Below are positions 6,458-6,770 of a stretch of 6,770 nucleotides of DNA, piece after piece (position 1 is the first letter of the stretch; each line of letters begins with the position of its first letter). The stretch comes from Chloroflexota bacterium. Its GTDB lineage: Bacteria; Chloroflexota; Limnocylindria; Limnocylindrales; CSP1-4. The notes below the pieces were generated by a model that had not been told where the DNA came from, did no database searches, and was given only the letters and a program-made list of their open reading frames with translations. Location of the stretch: NCBI GenBank assembly GCA_021802185.1, contig JAKAAV010000127.1, forward strand, positions 1 through 6,770. Reading direction: 5' to 3'. The position numbers were made by a program, and so were the translations under genes.

Positions 6458-6770
6458 TCATGCCGTTGCGCCCCGGTTCCGACCGAGCCGCAGCTGTGCC
6501 AGGGTCAGGCCGGCGGTGATCAGGAAGAGGATCACCGCGAGCGCCGCCGCCGGCCCCGTGTGGTAGAAGACGAACGCCTCCTGGTAGAGCAGGTAGCTCG
6601 TGGTCGTCGTCGCGCCGAGCGGCCCGCCCCCCGTCATCGTGTAGAACTGCGTGAACGCCTGGAGCGCGCCGATCGACGAGATCACCACGACGAAGAGGAT
6701 CGTGGGGACCAGCTGCGGCAGCGTGACCCAGCGCAGCTCCTGCCAGGCGTTCGCTCCGTCGACTCGCGCC
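6458..6770 (-). CDS. Carbohydrate ABC transporter permease, MalF type (partial, 3' part)
   Basis: C-terminal 103 residues of an inner-membrane permease; the 5' end lies beyond the right edge of the window. The frame stays open to the edge and begins with the second half of the EAA loop: ARVDGANAWQELRWVTLP, the typical MalF/UgpA form. Two membrane segments follow (LVPTILFVVVISSIGALQAF and AALAVILFLITAGLTL). Between them lies FTQFYTMTGGGPLGATTTTS, the Gly-rich 'MTGGGP' region characteristic of CUT1 MalF-like subunits. The protein ends in a short basic tail. An internal GTG at 6688 would start after the EAA loop and is not a real start. The gene is the first visible member of the transporter operon, 40 bp ahead of the binding protein. 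Confidence 0.92.
   Translation of the reverse strand, partial: ARVDGANAWQELRWVTLPQLVPTILFVVVISSIGALQAFTQFYTMTGGGPLGATTTTSYLLYQEAFVFYHTGPAAALAVILFLITAGLTLAQLRLGRNRGATA

Overview
The window is a very GC-rich piece of bacterial chromosome with GTG as well as ATG starts, dense gene packing and strongly G/C-ended codons. This base composition, together with a lipoprotein sugar-binding protein and an RNase J-like protein, fits a high-GC lineage such as Chloroflexota or Actinomycetota. No rRNA or other phylogenetic marker is present, so this placement is an inference.

Layout. Positions 1-219 are a gene-poor leader with a 23-bp direct repeat array. From 220 to 1650 on the plus strand lies a complete argH (argininosuccinate lyase, last step of arginine synthesis), with all signature catalytic residues visible. 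A short convergent spacer (1651-1804) separates it from a block of genes that are all on the minus strand. In transcription order (right to left) these are: the 3' part of a MalF-type sugar ABC permease (6770-6458, 5' end outside the window); a lipoprotein solute-binding protein (6417-5020); a MalG-type permease (4949-4071); a small unrecognised ORF (3979-3761); an RNase J-like metallo-beta-lactamase/beta-CASP protein (3764-2499); and a HAD-superfamily phosphatase resembling the 3'-phosphatase domain of T4 polynucleotide kinase (2506-1805).

The first three minus-strand genes form a carbohydrate-type ABC importer in the unusual order permease, binding protein, permease. No ATPase gene is in view, so a shared ATPase or one outside the window must energise it. 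The last three are tightly joined: the small ORF and the MBL gene overlap by 4 nt (ATGA), and the MBL and HAD genes overlap by about 8 nt. This suggests translational coupling and a shared function, possibly in nucleic-acid end processing, although that function is inferred only from the families.

The most useful points for follow-up are the MBL-HAD pair, the reading-frame ambiguity of the small ORF next to the permease, the repeat array in front of argH, and two start-site corrections (binding protein and HAD gene). I see no mobile element, CRISPR array, tRNA or rRNA. The window looks largely like ordinary chromosomal metabolism.
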